Both the position numbers and the translations under genes were made by a program. Below, piece by piece: positions 1-8,062 of a stretch of DNA of 12,925 nucleotides. The notes below the pieces were generated by a model, which searched no databases, was not told the origin of the DNA, and saw only the letters and a program-made list of their open reading frames with translations. Position 1 is the first letter of the stretch, and every line of letters begins with the position of its first letter. Origin of the DNA: an uncultured Coriobacteriaceae bacterium (lineage in GTDB: Bacteria > Actinomycetota > Coriobacteriia > Coriobacteriales > Eggerthellaceae); contig URQU01000045.1 of the NCBI GenBank assembly GCA_900550055.1, forward strand, positions 1 through 12,925, written 5' to 3'.

Positions 1-3000
1 GGTCGTAGTCCACGGCCACGATGTTGCTCTCCGGGTAGCGGCGGCGCAGCTCCTTGATGACCGCCTTGCCCACCACGTGGTTCGGCAGGCAGGCGAAGGG
101 CTGCGTGCACACCACGTTCGGCGCGCCCGTGCGGATGAGCTCCACCATCTCGGCCGTGAGCAGCCAACCCTCGCCCATGGAGTTGCACAGGCTCAAGATC
201 TCGCTTGCGTACTCGGCCAGCTCGTAGATGCTCGCCGGCGGGTTGAAGCGCGTGGACTCCTCGAGCGCCTTGGTCACCGGCGCGCGCAGGGCCTTCACCA
301 CCTGCAGGGCGATCTTGCTGCCGAACGCGCCCTTGGCCGAACGGCCGAGCGGGTCCTTCTGGAAGATGCCGCCCGCCGTGCCGAACAGGAAGAACTCGAT
401 GAGCCCCGGCACCACGGCCTCGCAGCCCTCGCGCTCGATGACGTCGACGATCTGGTTGTTCGCCGTGGGGTGGAACTTCACCAAGATCTCGCCGACCACG
501 CCGACGCGCGGCTTGGTGCCCTCGCCCTGCAAGGGCAGCGTGTCGAAGTCCTCGACGATCTGCTTGACCGTGCGTTTGAACTCGCCACGCTTCACCCCGC
601 GTTTCAGTTGACGCTTGCACTCGGCCATCCAGTGGTCGAACAGGGTGTTCGCGCTGCCGGGCTCAACCTCGTAGGGACGCGTGCGGTACAGGCACATCAT
701 GAGCAGGTCGCCGTACTGCAGCGCGGAAACCGCCTGGTAGAGCATGGCCGGCGTGATGGAGAAGCCGGGGTTGACCTCGCCTAGGTCCTTGAAGCTGATG
801 GCGATGACCGGGATATGCGACAGGCCCACGGACTTGAGCGCCTTGCGGATGAGCGAGATGTAGTTCGTGGCACGGCAGCCGCCGCCGGTCTGCGTGATGA
901 GCACGGCCAGCTTGTCGGTGTCGTACTTGCCGGACATGACCGCTTCCATGATCTGGCCCGTGACCAGGATGGACGGATAGCAGATGTCGTTGTTCACGTA
1001 CTTCAGGCCCGCGTCCACCGCACCGTGGTCCACGGAGGGCAGCAGCTCCACGTTGTAGCCGAAGCGCTCGAAGATGGGCACGAGCAGCTCGAAATGGTAC
1101 GGAGCCATCTGCGGGGCCAGGATGGTGTAGCCCGCATCGCGCATCTCCTTGGTGAACTGGGCACGCGGGAACTCCGTCGAAGCGCCGCTGTCACGCTGCT
1201 TGAACTCGGCCTGCACCTCGGGCGCGGCCTTTTCCGTGAAGCTTGCGGGCGGCTTGATGGCGGCCGCCGCGGCCTGCACGGCCTCGGCATCGGCGCCGCC
1301 GGCCTGCTTGCCCGCCGCGCGCTCCTCGGCCTCAGCCAGCAGCTGCTCCACGTCCAGGCTGCACGCGCCGCAGCCCGCGGCGTTGCGCGCCTGCTCGGCT
1401 GCACGGGCCTCGGCCTCCTCGTCGGCCTGGTCCTTCAGGGCCGCAAGCAGGCTGCGCACGCGGATGCGCGCGGCGCCCAGGTTCGACACCTCGTCGATCT
1501 TCAGCACGGTGTACACCTTGCCCGCCTGCTCCAAAATCTCCTGCACCTGGTCGGTGGTCAGAGCGTCCAGGCCGCAGCCGAAGCTGTTCAGCTGGATGAG
1601 GTCGAGGTCCTTGCGCTCCGACGCCACCTTCGCCGCGGCGTACAGGCGCGTGTGGTACATCCACTGGTCCACCAGGCGGATGGGGCGCTCGAGCGTGCCC
1701 AGGTGCGCGATGGAGTCCTCGGTGAGCACCGCCAGGCCGAAGCTGGTCAGAAGCTCGGGGATGGCGTGGTTGATCTCGGGGTCGTTGTGGTACGGGCGGC
1801 CCGCCAGCACGATGCCGTGCGTGTGGGTCTTCTCCATCCACAGCAGCGTCTCGGCGCCCTTCTCGCGGATATCGGCCTTGAACGCCTCGTCCTCGGCCCA
1901 TGCGGCGTCCACCGCGGCGTCGACCTCGGCCTGCGTGGGCGCCGCCACGCCCTTGCCGCACAGCTCGGGATGTGCCTGGATCAGCTCCACGAACAGGCGC
2001 TTCTTCAGGTGCTCCTTCTTGTCATAGGGCAGCCACGGGTTCAGGAACTGCGTGTCGGAGGTACGCAGCTCGTCGATGTTGAGGCGCAGCGCCTCGGCGT
2101 AGCTGGCCACGATGGGGCAGTTGAAGTGGTTGCCGGCACCCTCGTCCTCCTGGCGCTCCCACTTGCTGCAGGGGAACCAGATGAAGTCGGGGTGCTTGTC
2201 CAGCAGGTTCATGATGTGGCCGTGCGAGAGCTTCGCCGGGTAGCACACGCTCTCCGACGGCATGGACTCGATGCCGGCCTCGTAGGTTTTCTTCGTGGAC
2301 GGGTCCGAGAGCACCACGCGCCAGCCCAGCTTCGTGAAGAAGGTGAACCAGAACGGGTAGTTCTCGTACATGTTCAACGCGCGCGGGATGCCCACGGTGC
2401 CGCGCGGCGCATCCTGCTCCGCCAGCGGCGTGTAGTGGTCGAACAGGCGCTTGGACTTGTACTCGAACAGGTTGGGGACCTTGTCGGCCTTTGTCGCCTG
2501 GCCAAGCGCGCCGGCGCCCTTCTCGCAGCGATTGCCCGTGATGAAGCGGCGGTGCTTGCCCGTGGCCTCATCGATGCCGAAGTCGTTGACGGTGAGCAGG
2601 CAGTGGTTCGAGCACGCCTTGCAGCGCACGGTCCTGTGCGTGGGGGCGAGCGCCTCGAGCGCGTCAAGGGACAGCAGGCCGCTGACCTGCGAATCCTGAC
2701 GGCTGAAGCGGTCGCGGGCAAGAAGCGCCGCACCGAACGCGCCCATGTTGCCGGCAATGTCGGGACGCACGGCGTTCACGCCCGAGAGCTGCTCGAAGGC
2801 GCGCAGCACGGCATCGTTGAGGAACGTGCCGCCCTGCACGATGACCTTGCTGCCCACGTCGTGCGGGTCGCGGATCTTGATGACCTTGAACAGGGCGTTC
2901 TTGATGACCGAGATGGCCAGGCCAGCGGCGATGTCGCCGACGGTGGCGCCTTCCTTCTGCGCCTGCTTCACGCGGCTGTTCATGAACACGGTGCAGCGGC

Positions 3001-4486
3001 TGCCCAGGTCGACGGGGTTTTCCGCGCCGATGGCGGTCTTCGCGAACTCGGACACGTCCAGGTTCAGGCCGCTGGCGAAGCTTTCGATGAAGCTGCCGCA
3101 GCCCGAGGAGCACGCCTCGTTGAGCATGATGTGGTCGATGACGCCGTCTTTCACGCGCAGGCATTTCATGTCCTGGCCGCCGATGTCCAGGATGAACTCC
3201 ACGCCCGGCAGCATCTCCTGCGCGCCGCGCAGGTGCGCGACCGTCTCGATCTCGCCCGAGTCCACGCGCAGCGCCTCGAGCAGCAGGTGCTCGCCGTAGC
3301 CCGTGACCGTGGAGTGGCCGATGGTCACCAGCGGGCTGCCGGCGGCGTCGCGCGGCAGCTCGCGGTAGAGTTTGGCGATGGCGGCCTTCGCGCAGCCGAG
3401 CACGTCGCCCTTGTTCGACACGTAATGGGTCCACAGCAGCTCGCCGTCCTGGCCGATGAGCGCGGCCTTGAACGTGGTGGAGCCGGCGTCGATGCCCAGG
3501 AAGGCGGTGCCGCGGTAGCTTGCAAGGTCGCCGCGGGGCACGCGTTCGCCGGCGTGGCGGGCGTTGAAGCCGTCCAGTTCGGCCTGGTCGGAGAACAGTG
3601 GGGGCAGGCGCACGACCTCGCTGCCCTGGATGTCGCCGAGGTTCTTCAGGCGCTCGAGCACGTCGGAGAGCAGCTCGGCCTTCACCGTCTCGCTGGCCGC
3701 GCCGGCGATGGCGCAGCCGCCGGCCACGAACAGGTGGGCGTTTTGCGGGACGATGCGGTGCTCCTCGTCCAGATTCAGCGTTTCATAGAAGCGTTTGCGC
3801 AGCTCAGGCAGGTACTGCAGCGGACCGCCCAGGAAGGCCACATAGCCGCGGATGGGGCGGCCGCACGCCAGGCCGGAGATGGTCTGCGTGACCACGGACT
3901 GGAAGATGGACGCGGCGACGTCCTCGCGGCGCGCGCCCTCGTTGAGCAGCGGCTGCACATCGGTTTTCGCGAACACGCCGCAGCGGCTGGCGATGGGATA
4001 GATGGTGGTGGCATGCTGCGCCAGCTCGTTCAGGCCGCCGGCGTCGGTGTTCAGAAGCGCCGCCATCTGGTCGATGAACGCGCCGGTGCCGCCGGCGCAC
4101 GTACCGTTCATGCGCTGCTCGATGCCGTTGTCGAAGTAGATGATCTTCGCGTCCTCGCCGCCCAGCTCGATGGCCACGTCGGTTTTCGGGATGAAGGTTT
4201 CGACGGCGGTTTTGCTTGCGATGACCTCCTGCACGAACTCGATGCCCAGCCATTGGGCCAAAAGCAAGCCGCCCGAACCGGTGATGGCGATGGTCATGCG
4301 CTTGTCGCCGAAGTCGCGCGCGGCCTCGGACAGCACCTCGACGATGGTGGCGCGCACGTCCGCGTGGTGACGGCGGTACACCGCGTAGCGGATCTGGTCC
4401 GCGTCATCCAAGATGGCAAGCTTGACCGTGGTGGATCCCACGTCGATGCCGATATGCAGGTTCTCGTTCTGGTTGTTCTCGCTCAT
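1..4486 (-). CDS. Giant acyl-CoA dehydratase activase fusion (BcrAD/BadFG x2 + DUF2229 + HgdB-like), C-terminus off the window
   Basis: The frame is open from ATG 4486 to the left edge (1,495 codons, no stop). SD-like AAGGCGG precedes the start. Two ASKHA activase domains are visible. The first has GIDVGSTTVK at residues 13-22 and Cys130/Cys169; the second has GIDAGSTTFK near 330-339 and Cys459/Cys498. Both Cys pairs are 39 residues apart, the spacing of the [4Fe-4S] ligands in the HgdC activator. A Cys cluster (C622, C625, C629, C654) leads into a DUF2229-type region starting near 695. An Ala/Glu-rich linker (about 1018-1083, with C1039/C1042) precedes an HgdB-like domain from about 1120. 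Known relatives use ATP hydrolysis to push low-potential electrons into dehydratases, benzoyl-CoA reductase or double-cubane proteins. The substrate of this long fusion is unknown to me. Judging from family ends, only a few dozen residues seem to be missing. It is probably cytoplasmic, oxygen-sensitive and cotranscribed with the TetR gene. Confidence 0.93.
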   Translation of the reverse strand, partial: MSENNQNENLHIGIDVGSTTVKLAILDDADQIRYAVYRRHHADVRATIVEVLSEAARDFGDKRMTIAITGSGGLLLAQWLGIEFVQEVIASKTAVETFIPKTDVAIELGGEDAKIIYFDNGIEQRMNGTCAGGTGAFIDQMAALLNTDAGGLNELAQHATTIYPIASRCGVFAKTDVQPLLNEGARREDVAASIFQSVVTQTISGLACGRPIRGYVAFLGGPLQYLPELRKRFYETLNLDEEHRIVPQNAHLFVAGGCAIAGAASETVKAELLSDVLERLKNLGDIQGSEVVRLPPLFSDQAELDGFNARHAGERVPRGDLASYRGTAFLGIDAGSTTFKAALIGQDGELLWTHYVSNKGDVLGCAKAAIAKLYRELPRDAAGSPLVTIGHSTVTGYGEHLLLEALRVDSGEIETVAHLRGAQEMLPGVEFILDIGGQDMKCLRVKDGVIDHIMLNEACSSGCGSFIESFASGLNLDVSEFAKTAIGAENPVDLGSRCTVFMNSRVKQAQKEGATVGDIAAGLAISVIKNALFKVIKIRDPHDVGSKVIVQGGTFLNDAVLRAFEQLSGVNAVRPDIAGNMGAFGAALLARDRFSRQDSQVSGLLSLDALEALAPTHRTVRCKACSNHCLLTVNDFGIDEATGKHRRFITGNRCEKGAGALGQATKADKVPNLFEYKSKRLFDHYTPLAEQDAPRGTVGIPRALNMYENYPFWFTFFTKLGWRVVLSDPSTKKTYEAGIESMPSESVCYPAKLSHGHIMNLLDKHPDFIWFPCSKWERQEDEGAGNHFNCPIVASYAEALRLNIDELRTSDTQFLNPWLPYDKKEHLKKRLFVELIQAHPELCGKGVAAPTQAEVDAAVDAAWAEDEAFKADIREKGAETLLWMEKTHTHGIVLAGRPYHNDPEINHAIPELLTSFGLAVLTEDSIAHLGTLERPIRLVDQWMYHTRLYAAAKVASERKDLDLIQLNSFGCGLDALTTDQVQEILEQAGKVYTVLKIDEVSNLGAARIRVRSLLAALKDQADEEAEARAAEQARNAAGCGACSLDVEQLLAEAEERAAGKQAGGADAEAVQAAAAAIKPPASFTEKAAPEVQAEFKQRDSGASTEFPRAQFTKEMRDAGYTILAPQMAPYHFELLVPIFERFGYNVELLPSVDHGAVDAGLKYVNNDICYPSILVTGQIMEAVMSGKYDTDKLAVLITQTGGGCRATNYISLIRKALKSVGLSHIPVIAISFKDLGEVNPGFSITPAMLYQAVSALQYGDLLMMCLYRTRPYEVEPGSANTLFDHWMAECKRQLKRGVKRGEFKRTVKQIVEDFDTLPLQGEGTKPRVGVVGEILVKFHPTANNQIVDVIEREGCEAVVPGLIEFFLFGTAGGIFQKDPLGRSAKGAFGSKIALQVVKALRAPVTKALEESTRFNPPASIYELAEYASEILSLCNSMGEGWLLTAEMVELIRTGAPNVVCTQPFACLPNHVVGKAVIKELRRRYPESNIVAVDYD

Positions 4487-4501
4487 GTTCCGCCTTATTC
4501 C

Positions 4502-5236
4502 TTACAGTCGAATGGGGTCGCCGGGTTTGATGAAGAACAGGCGCATGGCCACAAGGGCCATCTCCTGCGAGCTTTCCTTCATGCCCGTTTCGATCCAATG
4601 GGTGATTACCCCTAGATACGCGCTGGCGTAGAACGCCACATAATATTGCACGAACGGCGAGGGGTCGTTGCGGTAGCGCTCGTGCAGGATGGTTTGGATG
4701 ATCTCGGTGCACACGGCGTCGCGCACGCGCGAGCCGAAGCTCGGGTCGCCTTTCGGGCCCATGATCGCGTGCAGGAAGTCGCCCTGTTCGCGCAGGTAGT
4801 CGAACAGATTCACCAGAAACGGCATGGGCTTTTTGTTCACGCGATAGCGCAGCACGTCCTTTAGGCTGAGCCGCTGCATGCATGACTGGAGGTTTTCCAA
4901 GTCGTCCATGATGTCGTCCTCAAGGGCGGCGAGCAGGCCCTCCATGTCGCCGAAGTTGTTGTACAGCGTGCCGCGGTTAAGATCCGCGCGGGCGCACAGG
5001 TCGCTGGCGCTGAAGTTGGTCAGGCCGCGCTCTTCGATCAGCTCCACGAGCGCATCGCGCAGCGCGCGCTTCGAACGCGTGATGCGCCGATCCTCGGCGG
5101 CGAGCGGCGCGGGGTTGGCCGCCTCAGGCTTCGCTTCCGAACAGGCTGCGGCGGGCGATGCGCCGGTTGTCGGCCTCGCTGCGGCAGGCTTTGCAGCCGT
5201 CGCCGAATCGGAAACCGAACTCCGTTGCGTGGGCAT
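4502..5236 (-). CDS. TetR/AcrR-family transcriptional regulator
   Basis: The product is a 244-residue DNA-binding repressor-type protein. The TetR helix-turn-helix lies at about residues 53-101, with the recognition part reading SDLCARADLNRGTLYNNF. The all-helical C-terminal part (LFDYLREQGDFLHAIMG, GDPSF, then a WIETGMKESSQEMA-like end) resembles the TetR_C_8/DhaS-type ligand domain. Residues 1-50 are a low-complexity Ala/Pro/Ser tail, unusual for TetR proteins, which are normally about 190 residues. The start at 5236 is supported by a strong SD (GGAAGGGGGG) just upstream, and no other start lies before the HTH. The stop is 15 bp from the activase start on the same strand, so the two genes probably form one operon and the regulator probably controls the activase and itself. 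The inducer is unknown; a CoA-ester or related metabolite would fit but is a guess. Confidence 0.93.
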   Translation of the reverse strand: MPTQRSSVSDSATAAKPAAARPTTGASPAAACSEAKPEAANPAPLAAEDRRITRSKRALRDALVELIEERGLTNFSASDLCARADLNRGTLYNNFGDMEGLLAALEDDIMDDLENLQSCMQRLSLKDVLRYRVNKKPMPFLVNLFDYLREQGDFLHAIMGPKGDPSFGSRVRDAVCTEIIQTILHERYRNDPSPFVQYYVAFYASAYLGVITHWIETGMKESSQEMALVAMRLFFIKPGDPIRL

Positions 5237-5317
5237 ATGCCCCCCTTCCTTGCGTACGCGGGTCGCGAATGCGCGCAGGCCCGGATCGTGACGGCCGGCG
5301 GCGCTGTTTTACGTGTT

Positions 5318-5353
5318 TTGAACAACCCGGGCAATAATGGACAAAGTGTTCAA
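5318..5353. promoter_or_regulatory. Candidate TetR operator (inverted repeat)
   Basis: Two exact 7-bp half-sites, TTGAACA (5318-5324) and TGTTCAA (5347-5353), face each other across 22 bp. The right half also forms an imperfect compact palindrome, TGGACA-AAG-TGTTCA (5338-5352). They begin at the predicted transcription start of the regulator gene, a usual place for autorepression. The spacing is wider than a classic single TetR site, so this may be two sites. Assignment to this regulator is inferred from position. Confidence 0.45.
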
Positions 5354-5360
5354 TAGGATT

Positions 5361-5389
5361 ATTTTACCGGCCGCGCAAGCGGGAAGCAA
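5361..5389 (-). promoter_or_regulatory. Predicted promoter of the TetR-activase operon
   Basis: Reading the minus strand, TTGCTT (5389-5384) and TAAAAT (5366-5361) are separated by exactly 17 bp and match a sigma-70-type promoter well. The predicted start is near 5354, giving a leader of about 118 nt before the regulator ATG. The inverted repeat at 5318-5353 lies immediately downstream. Confidence 0.6.
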
Positions 5390-5577
5390 CGAGCGCAGCG
5401 CGCCTGCAAACGAGTCCTGCAACCTCTACATATCTATAGGCGAGCGGTATGGTTTTCGGTGCCGCGATGCCGGTGACGACCGCCCTGCCACCGTTCACCC
5501 CCCGTTCTACACCATAGCCGACCGGGTTATCGATTATCCAGATAGCAACCACCCGTCTTTTTGTATTATCAAAGCTA
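5390..5577. other. Divergent intergenic region without a gene
   Basis: This stretch lies between the two divergent promoters and is more AT-rich than the genes around it. I see no credible coding frame. It holds several TTATC motifs (5527-5531, 5534-5538, 5566-5570) and a loose dyad GGTTATC...GATAGCAACC (5525-5550) just upstream of the metQ-like promoter, which could bind a regulator. A SAM-I riboswitch was looked for because of the downstream gene; its conserved core is not present. Confidence 0.5.
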
Positions 5578-5605
5578 TTGCCCAAAAATCGCCGCTCGGT
5601 ATACT
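5578..5605 (+). promoter_or_regulatory. Predicted promoter of the MetQ-like lipoprotein gene
   Basis: TTGCCC (5578-5583) and TATACT (5600-5605) are separated by 16 bp. The -10 is 5 of 6 to consensus and sits in a locally AT-rich stretch. The start would be near 5612, giving an 80-nt leader before the ATG at 5692. Confidence 0.55.
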
Positions 5606-5691
5606 AATCGTCACGCAAATAAGACGCTCGCTGCCCCGCCCGCAAACTCGCGGCGCAGCCCAGGCGCAAATCGATGGGAGGGAGACCCTAC

Positions 5692-6534
5692 ATGAAGAAG
5701 TCCGCACTGAAGAAGCTCGCGGCGTTCGCCGCTGCAGGCGTCCTGGCCGCCGGCGTCCTGGCCGGTTGCGCAGGATCCGGTTCCAACTCCGGCTCCGACG
5801 ACAAGACCATCACCGTCGCCGCAAGCCCCACCCCGCACGCCGAGATCCTCACCAACGCCGTGGCCGATCAGCTCAAGGAGCAGGGCTACACGCTCGAGGT
5901 GAAGGAGTTCACCGATTACGTCCAGCCCAACACGGTCACCGAGGAGGGCGAGGTCGACGCCAACTACTTCCAGCATCAGCCGTACCTGGATTCCTTCAAT
6001 GAGGAGAAGGGCACGCACCTGGTCTCCGTCGAGCCGATCCACTTCGAACCCTTCGGCCTGTACGCCGGCAAGACCGCTTCCCTTGACGCCCTGGCCGACG
6101 GCGCAACCGTCGCCGTGCCCAACGACACCACCAACGAGGCTCGCGCCCTGCTCCTGCTGCAGCAGGAGGGCCTGATCAAGCTGGCCGACGGAGCAGGCAT
6201 CACCGCTACCGCCAAGGATATCGTGGAGAACCCCAAGAACCTGCTGATCAAGGAGCTTGAGGCCGCCAACATCCCCAACGCCCTGAAGGATGTCGACATC
6301 GCCTGCATCAACGGCAACTACGCCCAGGCCGCCGGCCTGTCCGTCGAGAAGGATGCCCTTGCCGTCGAGGCAACCGACTCCCTGGCCGCCGAGACCTACG
6401 CCAACGTGCTGGTCGTCAAGGACGGCAACCAGGATTCCGAGAAGATCCAGGCTCTGGCCAAGGCCCTGAAGTCCGACGCCGTGCGAGACTTCATCAACAA
6501 GACCTACGAGGGCGCCGTCGTCCCGGTCTTCTAA
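5692..6534 (+). CDS. metQ: MetQ/NlpA-family substrate-binding lipoprotein
   Basis: The product is 280 residues, the usual size for the family. It starts with a lysine-rich n-region, a hydrophobic Ala/Leu stretch and the lipobox LAGC with Cys26, followed by a Gly/Ser linker, so it is a membrane-anchored extracellular lipoprotein. Family hallmarks are ASPTPHAEIL after the linker, GEVDANYFQHQPYL, and the EPFGLYAGK and VPNDTTNEARALLLLQ segments. Members bind methionine (L or D) for the MetNI ABC transporter; related NlpA proteins may bind other ligands. The ATG at 5692 is chosen because GGGAGGGA lies 8 nt upstream; the in-frame ATG at 5674 has no such site. No metN or metI is next to it, and a terminator follows directly, so it seems transcribed alone. 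The methionine specificity is inferred from family. Confidence 0.9.
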   Translation: MKKSALKKLAAFAAAGVLAAGVLAGCAGSGSNSGSDDKTITVAASPTPHAEILTNAVADQLKEQGYTLEVKEFTDYVQPNTVTEEGEVDANYFQHQPYLDSFNEEKGTHLVSVEPIHFEPFGLYAGKTASLDALADGATVAVPNDTTNEARALLLLQQEGLIKLADGAGITATAKDIVENPKNLLIKELEAANIPNALKDVDIACINGNYAQAAGLSVEKDALAVEATDSLAAETYANVLVVKDGNQDSEKIQALAKALKSDAVRDFINKTYEGAVVPVF

Positions 6535-6555
6535 GCTGCAACAACGAGCCAATCG

Positions 6556-6585
6556 CGAAAGCGGGCCCACGGGCCCGCTTTTTCG
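6556..6585 (+). terminator. Rho-independent terminator after the lipoprotein gene
   Basis: An AAAGCGGGCC/GGCCCGCTTT stem around a CACG loop is followed by a T run (TTTTT). It begins about 20 nt after the stop. The flanking CGAAA/TTTCG also pairs, so the hairpin could work on both strands. Confidence 0.9.
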
Positions 6586-6670
6586 TTGCCCAAAGGCTCC
6601 CCTGCCCGACCAATACGGCCGCAATTTGCTATCCTGTTGCAAAAGAATCGCCCGTTAAAAGGACTGCATC

Positions 6671-8035
6671 ATGCAAATCACCCCGGAAGAAATCGCCGAA
6701 ACGCTTGCCATGGTCAGCAAGCAGCACCTGGACATCCGCACCATCACGTTGGGCCTGAACCTGCGCTCCTGCACGGATTCGGACATCAACACCATGGCGC
6801 GCAAGGTCTACGACAAGATGACGAAGGCCGCCGAGCAGCTGGTACCCACCGCCGAGCAGCTCGAGCGCGAGTTCGGCATCCCGATCGTGAACAAGCGCAT
6901 CTCCGTCACGCCCATCGCCGAGATCTGCGCCGCCGTGCCCGACACCGACCTGTCGCGCATCGCCGTGGCCATGGACAAGGCCGGCGCCGAGGTGGGCGTC
7001 GACTTCGTGGGCGGCTTCTCCGCGCTCGTGCACAAGGGCGCATCGGCGGCCGACAACAAGCTGATGGACTCCATCCCCAACGCGCTGGCCGCCACCGAGC
7101 GCGTGTGCTCGAGCGTCAACGTCGGCTCCACGCGCGCCGGCATCAACATGGACGCCGCGCTCAAGATGGCCGGCATCGTCAAGCAGTGCGCCGAGCTGAC
7201 CGCCGATCGCGACTGCATCGCCGCCGGCAAGCTGGTGGTGTTCTGCAACGCCGTCGAGGACAACCCCTTCATGGCCGGCGCCTTCCACGGCTCGGGCGAG
7301 GCCGACGCCGTGGTCAACGTGGGCGTTTCCGGCCCGGGCGTCGTGCGTCAGGTGCTGGCGAGCATGCCCAAGGACGCCGACATGACCGAGGTTGCCGAGG
7401 CCATCAAGGCCACCGCGTTCAAGATCACCCGCGCCGGCGAGCTGATGGCCCGCGAGGCCAGCCGCCGCATGGGCGTGGCGAAGGGCATCCTGGACCTGTC
7501 GCTGGCCCCCACCCCGGCCGAGGGCGACTCCGTGGCCGAGATCCTGGAAGCCATCGGCGTAGGCCAGTGCGGCGGCCCGGGCACCACGGCCGCGCTCGCC
7601 ATGCTCAACGATGCCGTGAAGAAGGGCGGCGTCATGGCCAGCTCCAGCGTCGGCGGCCTGTCCGGCGCGTTCATCCCCGTGTCCGAGGACGCCGGCATGA
7701 TCCGCGCCGCCGAGTCCGGTGCGCTGTGCCTGGAGAAGCTCGAGGCCATGACCTGCGTCTGCAGCGTCGGCCTGGACATGATCGCCATCCCTGGCGACAC
7801 GCCGGTCGAGGCCATCTTCGGCATCATCGCCGACGAGTGCGCCATCGGCATGATCAACAACAAGACCACCGCCGTGCGCGTCATCCCGGCAATCGGCAAG
7901 AAGGTCGGCGACAAGCTGGACTTCGGCGGCCTGCTCGGCTATGCGCCGGTCATGCCTGTGAACACCCACGCCGGCACCGTGTTCGCCCATCGTGGCGGCC
8001 GCATGCCCGCCCCCATCAACTCGCTGAAGAACTAG
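6671..8035 (+). CDS. PFL family protein (DUF711 / UPF0210)
   Basis: The product is 454 residues, full length for the family. It starts with ATG after AAAAGGA. Recognisable segments are the N-terminal IRTITLGLNLRSC, the RISVTPIAEI motif, VDFVGGFSALVHKG, SSVNVGSTRAGINMDA, the Gly-rich GVGQCGGPGTTAALAMLNDA, ASSSVGGLSGAFIPVSEDAGM and the C-terminal THAGTVFAHRGGRMPAPINSLKN. The family is distantly related in fold to pyruvate formate-lyase. Its biochemical function has not been established to my knowledge, and I do not assign one. In many bacteria it sits right after a small ACT-domain gene (UPF0237); none is present here. Terminators on both sides suggest a one-gene transcript. It is predicted to be cytoplasmic, with no signal or membrane segments. 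Confidence 0.93.
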   Translation: MQITPEEIAETLAMVSKQHLDIRTITLGLNLRSCTDSDINTMARKVYDKMTKAAEQLVPTAEQLEREFGIPIVNKRISVTPIAEICAAVPDTDLSRIAVAMDKAGAEVGVDFVGGFSALVHKGASAADNKLMDSIPNALAATERVCSSVNVGSTRAGINMDAALKMAGIVKQCAELTADRDCIAAGKLVVFCNAVEDNPFMAGAFHGSGEADAVVNVGVSGPGVVRQVLASMPKDADMTEVAEAIKATAFKITRAGELMAREASRRMGVAKGILDLSLAPTPAEGDSVAEILEAIGVGQCGGPGTTAALAMLNDAVKKGGVMASSSVGGLSGAFIPVSEDAGMIRAAESGALCLEKLEAMTCVCSVGLDMIAIPGDTPVEAIFGIIADECAIGMINNKTTAVRVIPAIGKKVGDKLDFGGLLGYAPVMPVNTHAGTVFAHRGGRMPAPINSLKN

Positions 8036-8062
8036 CGAGCACGGCAAGCACCACCCGAATGC

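Noticed and set aside
815..4615. 1,266-codon open frame on the plus strand
   Set aside because: It is the in-phase antisense of the activase fusion. It stays open only because the sense gene avoids TTA, CTA and TCA codons. The product is His/Ala/Arg-rich without recognisable domains.
5400..5691. SAM-type riboswitch upstream of the metQ-like gene
   Set aside because: A GCAACC string is present, but the other conserved core elements and the terminator/anti-terminator arrangement are missing.
5611..6642. 343-codon minus-strand frame over the lipoprotein gene
   Set aside because: In-phase antisense shadow of a well-supported gene; no SD and no family resemblance.
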